Source: a bacterium M00.F.Ca.ET.205.01.1.1
GTDB taxonomy: Bacteria; Pseudomonadota; Alphaproteobacteria; Rhizobiales; Rhizobiaceae
Reading direction: 5' to 3'
Assembly: GCA_004791255.1 (NCBI GenBank)
Contig: SRUQ01000002.1
Span: 62,001-126,000, forward strand
DNA length: 64,000 nucleotides
Within the stretch, counting starts at the first letter, position 1. The number at the start of each line of letters is the position of its first letter. Positions 63,010 through 64,000 of this stretch are shown piece by piece. Made by a program: the position numbers and the translations under genes. The notes under the pieces are model-generated. The model worked only from the letters and a program-made list of their open reading frames with translations. It had not been told where the DNA came from and did not search any database.

Positions 63010-63792
63010 ATGCCGGGTGATGAGCATTCCTCGAAGACGGAAGCGGCCTATCGGCTGCTCAGGCGCGATATTCTCGCCACTCGGCTGACACCTGCCGCGC
63101 CGCTGAAGTTGAGCACGCTGCGCGACACCTACGACATCGGCTGGACGCCGCTGCGCGAAGCGCTGTCGCGGCTGGAGGCCGAACGGCTTGTCACGGCCAT
63201 CAGCAACCGTGGTTTCGCAGTCGCTCCCGTCTCGCGGGCCGAGCTTGAGGACCTAGCGCGGGCGCGGCTGGTGGTCGAACTGCCCTTGCTGGTGGAATCG
63301 ATCGAGAAAGGCGGCCATGAATGGGAGGACGCGGTCGTTACCGCTCACTATCGCCTGTCGCGGTGCAAGTCCGTTCTCGACGACCCCTCGGACGAAGCGG
63401 TCGACGCCTGGTACGAAAAGCATGACGCCTTCCACGCGGCGCTGCTCAGCGCCGCGACATCCAGCTGGCTGCTGCGCTTCAACGCGATGATCTCCGATCA
63501 ACTGTACCGCCACCACCGTTTCCTGGGCATGGCCCCGACACTGCGTGCGGCCGCCGGTCGCAAGGATGGACACCAGAAGGCCATGGAGGCGCTGCGCGAT
63601 GCGGTGGCGATCGAGCACCATACAGCGCTGATGGAGGCAGCACTCGATCGCGACAGCGAGCGCGCGAAGACGCTGATGACCGCTCATATCGGCTATACGC
63701 TGCACGTCTATGTCCATAGCGAGCCGGGCGGCGCGACGGACGGGGCGCATGTCGGCGGACCGACAAGAAAGCGGCGGCGCGGCAAGGCATGA
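63010..63792 (+). CDS. GntR-family regulator with FCD domain, probable kyn repressor
   Basis: A 260-residue regulator. N-terminal winged HTH: EAAYRLLRRDILATRLTPAAPLKLSTLRDTYDIGWTPLREALSRLEAERLVTAISNRGFAVAPVS; C-terminal FCD ligand domain with the metal-binding His/Asp pattern (KHDAFHAALLSAATSSWLLRF, HQKAMEALRDAV). By position it should regulate the kyn genes, with kynurenine or anthranilate as inducer. I prefer the ATG at 63010; an in-frame ATG at 62959 overlaps the candidate operator and adds 17 residues. Confidence 0.88.
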   Translation: MPGDEHSSKTEAAYRLLRRDILATRLTPAAPLKLSTLRDTYDIGWTPLREALSRLEAERLVTAISNRGFAVAPVSRAELEDLARARLVVELPLLVESIEKGGHEWEDAVVTAHYRLSRCKSVLDDPSDEAVDAWYEKHDAFHAALLSAATSSWLLRFNAMISDQLYRHHRFLGMAPTLRAAAGRKDGHQKAMEALRDAVAIEHHTALMEAALDRDSERAKTLMTAHIGYTLHVYVHSEPGGATDGAHVGGPTRKRRRGKA

Positions 63793-64000
63793 ATCGGGCC
63801 GATGACGCAATCGTCGTTGGCATTTTGGCTTCGTTTCGTTCACGGCCCGGCGCGGCAATGGTGAAGGCTCCTGCCGCCTCAGATATCCTTGTCGGCGAGA
63901 TGGATCAGAGGCTGATGCCAGCCTTCCCAGGGACCAATCCGCTGCCCATTTATCGAGGCAATTCAATGCGAAGGGCCACATCGTTGCCGGCAGGCTAGCG
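63793..64000. other. Window end, no supported gene
   Basis: About 208 nt follow the regulator. Several short frames exist on both strands but none shows a ribosome-binding site, family likeness or a convincing length. A minus-strand gene could enter from outside the window; this cannot be decided. Confidence 0.35.

Noticed and set aside
63253-63981. A 242-residue minus-strand frame over the GntR gene
   Set aside because: Antisense of a well-supported regulator; no family resemblance.

Overview
The window comes from a high-GC alphaproteobacterium of the order Hyphomicrobiales, most likely Mesorhizobium or a close relative. This rests on recognised families and gene order: pyrG / secG / tpiA / PpiD-like / trpD-trpC-moaC-moeA, a DUF982 gene, DUF1289 next to a TIGR02281-type aspartic protease, and rpiA-DUF2059-gor. 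No database was searched, so the genus is an inference.

Region 1 (1-28958) is mostly ordinary chromosome. It holds the end of mgtE, gor, a DUF2059 gene and rpiA, gph, tRNA-Val(CAC), several small exported proteins, a large L,D-transpeptidase, a rhodanese, a divergent hydrolase/MarR pair with two perfect operators, moaA, an EamA exporter, mobA-mobB, a polar amino-acid ABC transporter without an adjacent ATPase gene, a beta-hydroxyacid dehydrogenase, an AlkD-like protein, an Lrp regulator, UDG, GST and thermonuclease-like genes, a membrane histidine kinase, cobT, an aspartic protease and dusA.

Region 2 (about 28959-45700) is accessory DNA starting exactly at the 5' end of dusA, a known integration target. 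A truncated integrase lies beside dusA, followed by decayed mobile-element pieces: a GcrA C-terminal-like mini-protein, a frameshifted DUF3363-type relaxase end, a P-loop kinase end and a collapsed IS21 element. Intact cargo includes a peroxiredoxin-like protein, a 1070-residue fusion of an APC-type amino-acid permease to HAMP-GGDEF-EAL, and an ECF sigma factor between two tiny membrane proteins carrying CPxC motifs. A surface-glycan block follows (37093-44924): DegT/PerA-like aminotransferase, sulfotransferase, two glycosyltransferases, NeuD/PglD-like acetyltransferase and OafA-like acyltransferase, several translationally coupled. By eye its base composition is more AT-rich than the flanks.

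Region 3 (about 45756-58009) returns to core genes: an NCS1 nucleobase permease, a DUF1697 gene whose stop codon lies in an array of 16 identical 8-bp repeats, pyrG, a second L,D-transpeptidase, secG, tpiA, a PpiD-like chaperone, then trpD-trpC-moaC-moeA. With moaA and mobAB, molybdenum-cofactor genes sit at three places.

Region 4 (58056-63792) is a tryptophan-degradation locus: alpha/beta-hydrolase-type kynurenine formamidase candidate, an aryl-CoA ligase suited to anthranilate, tryptophan 2,3-dioxygenase, kynureninase and a divergent GntR/FCD regulator with palindromic operators. It borders the tryptophan-synthesis genes, and the two pathways meet at anthranilate.

The strongest candidates for something undescribed are the permease-GGDEF-EAL fusion, the ECF sigma/CPxC membrane-protein cassette and the sulfotransferase-containing glycan cluster.
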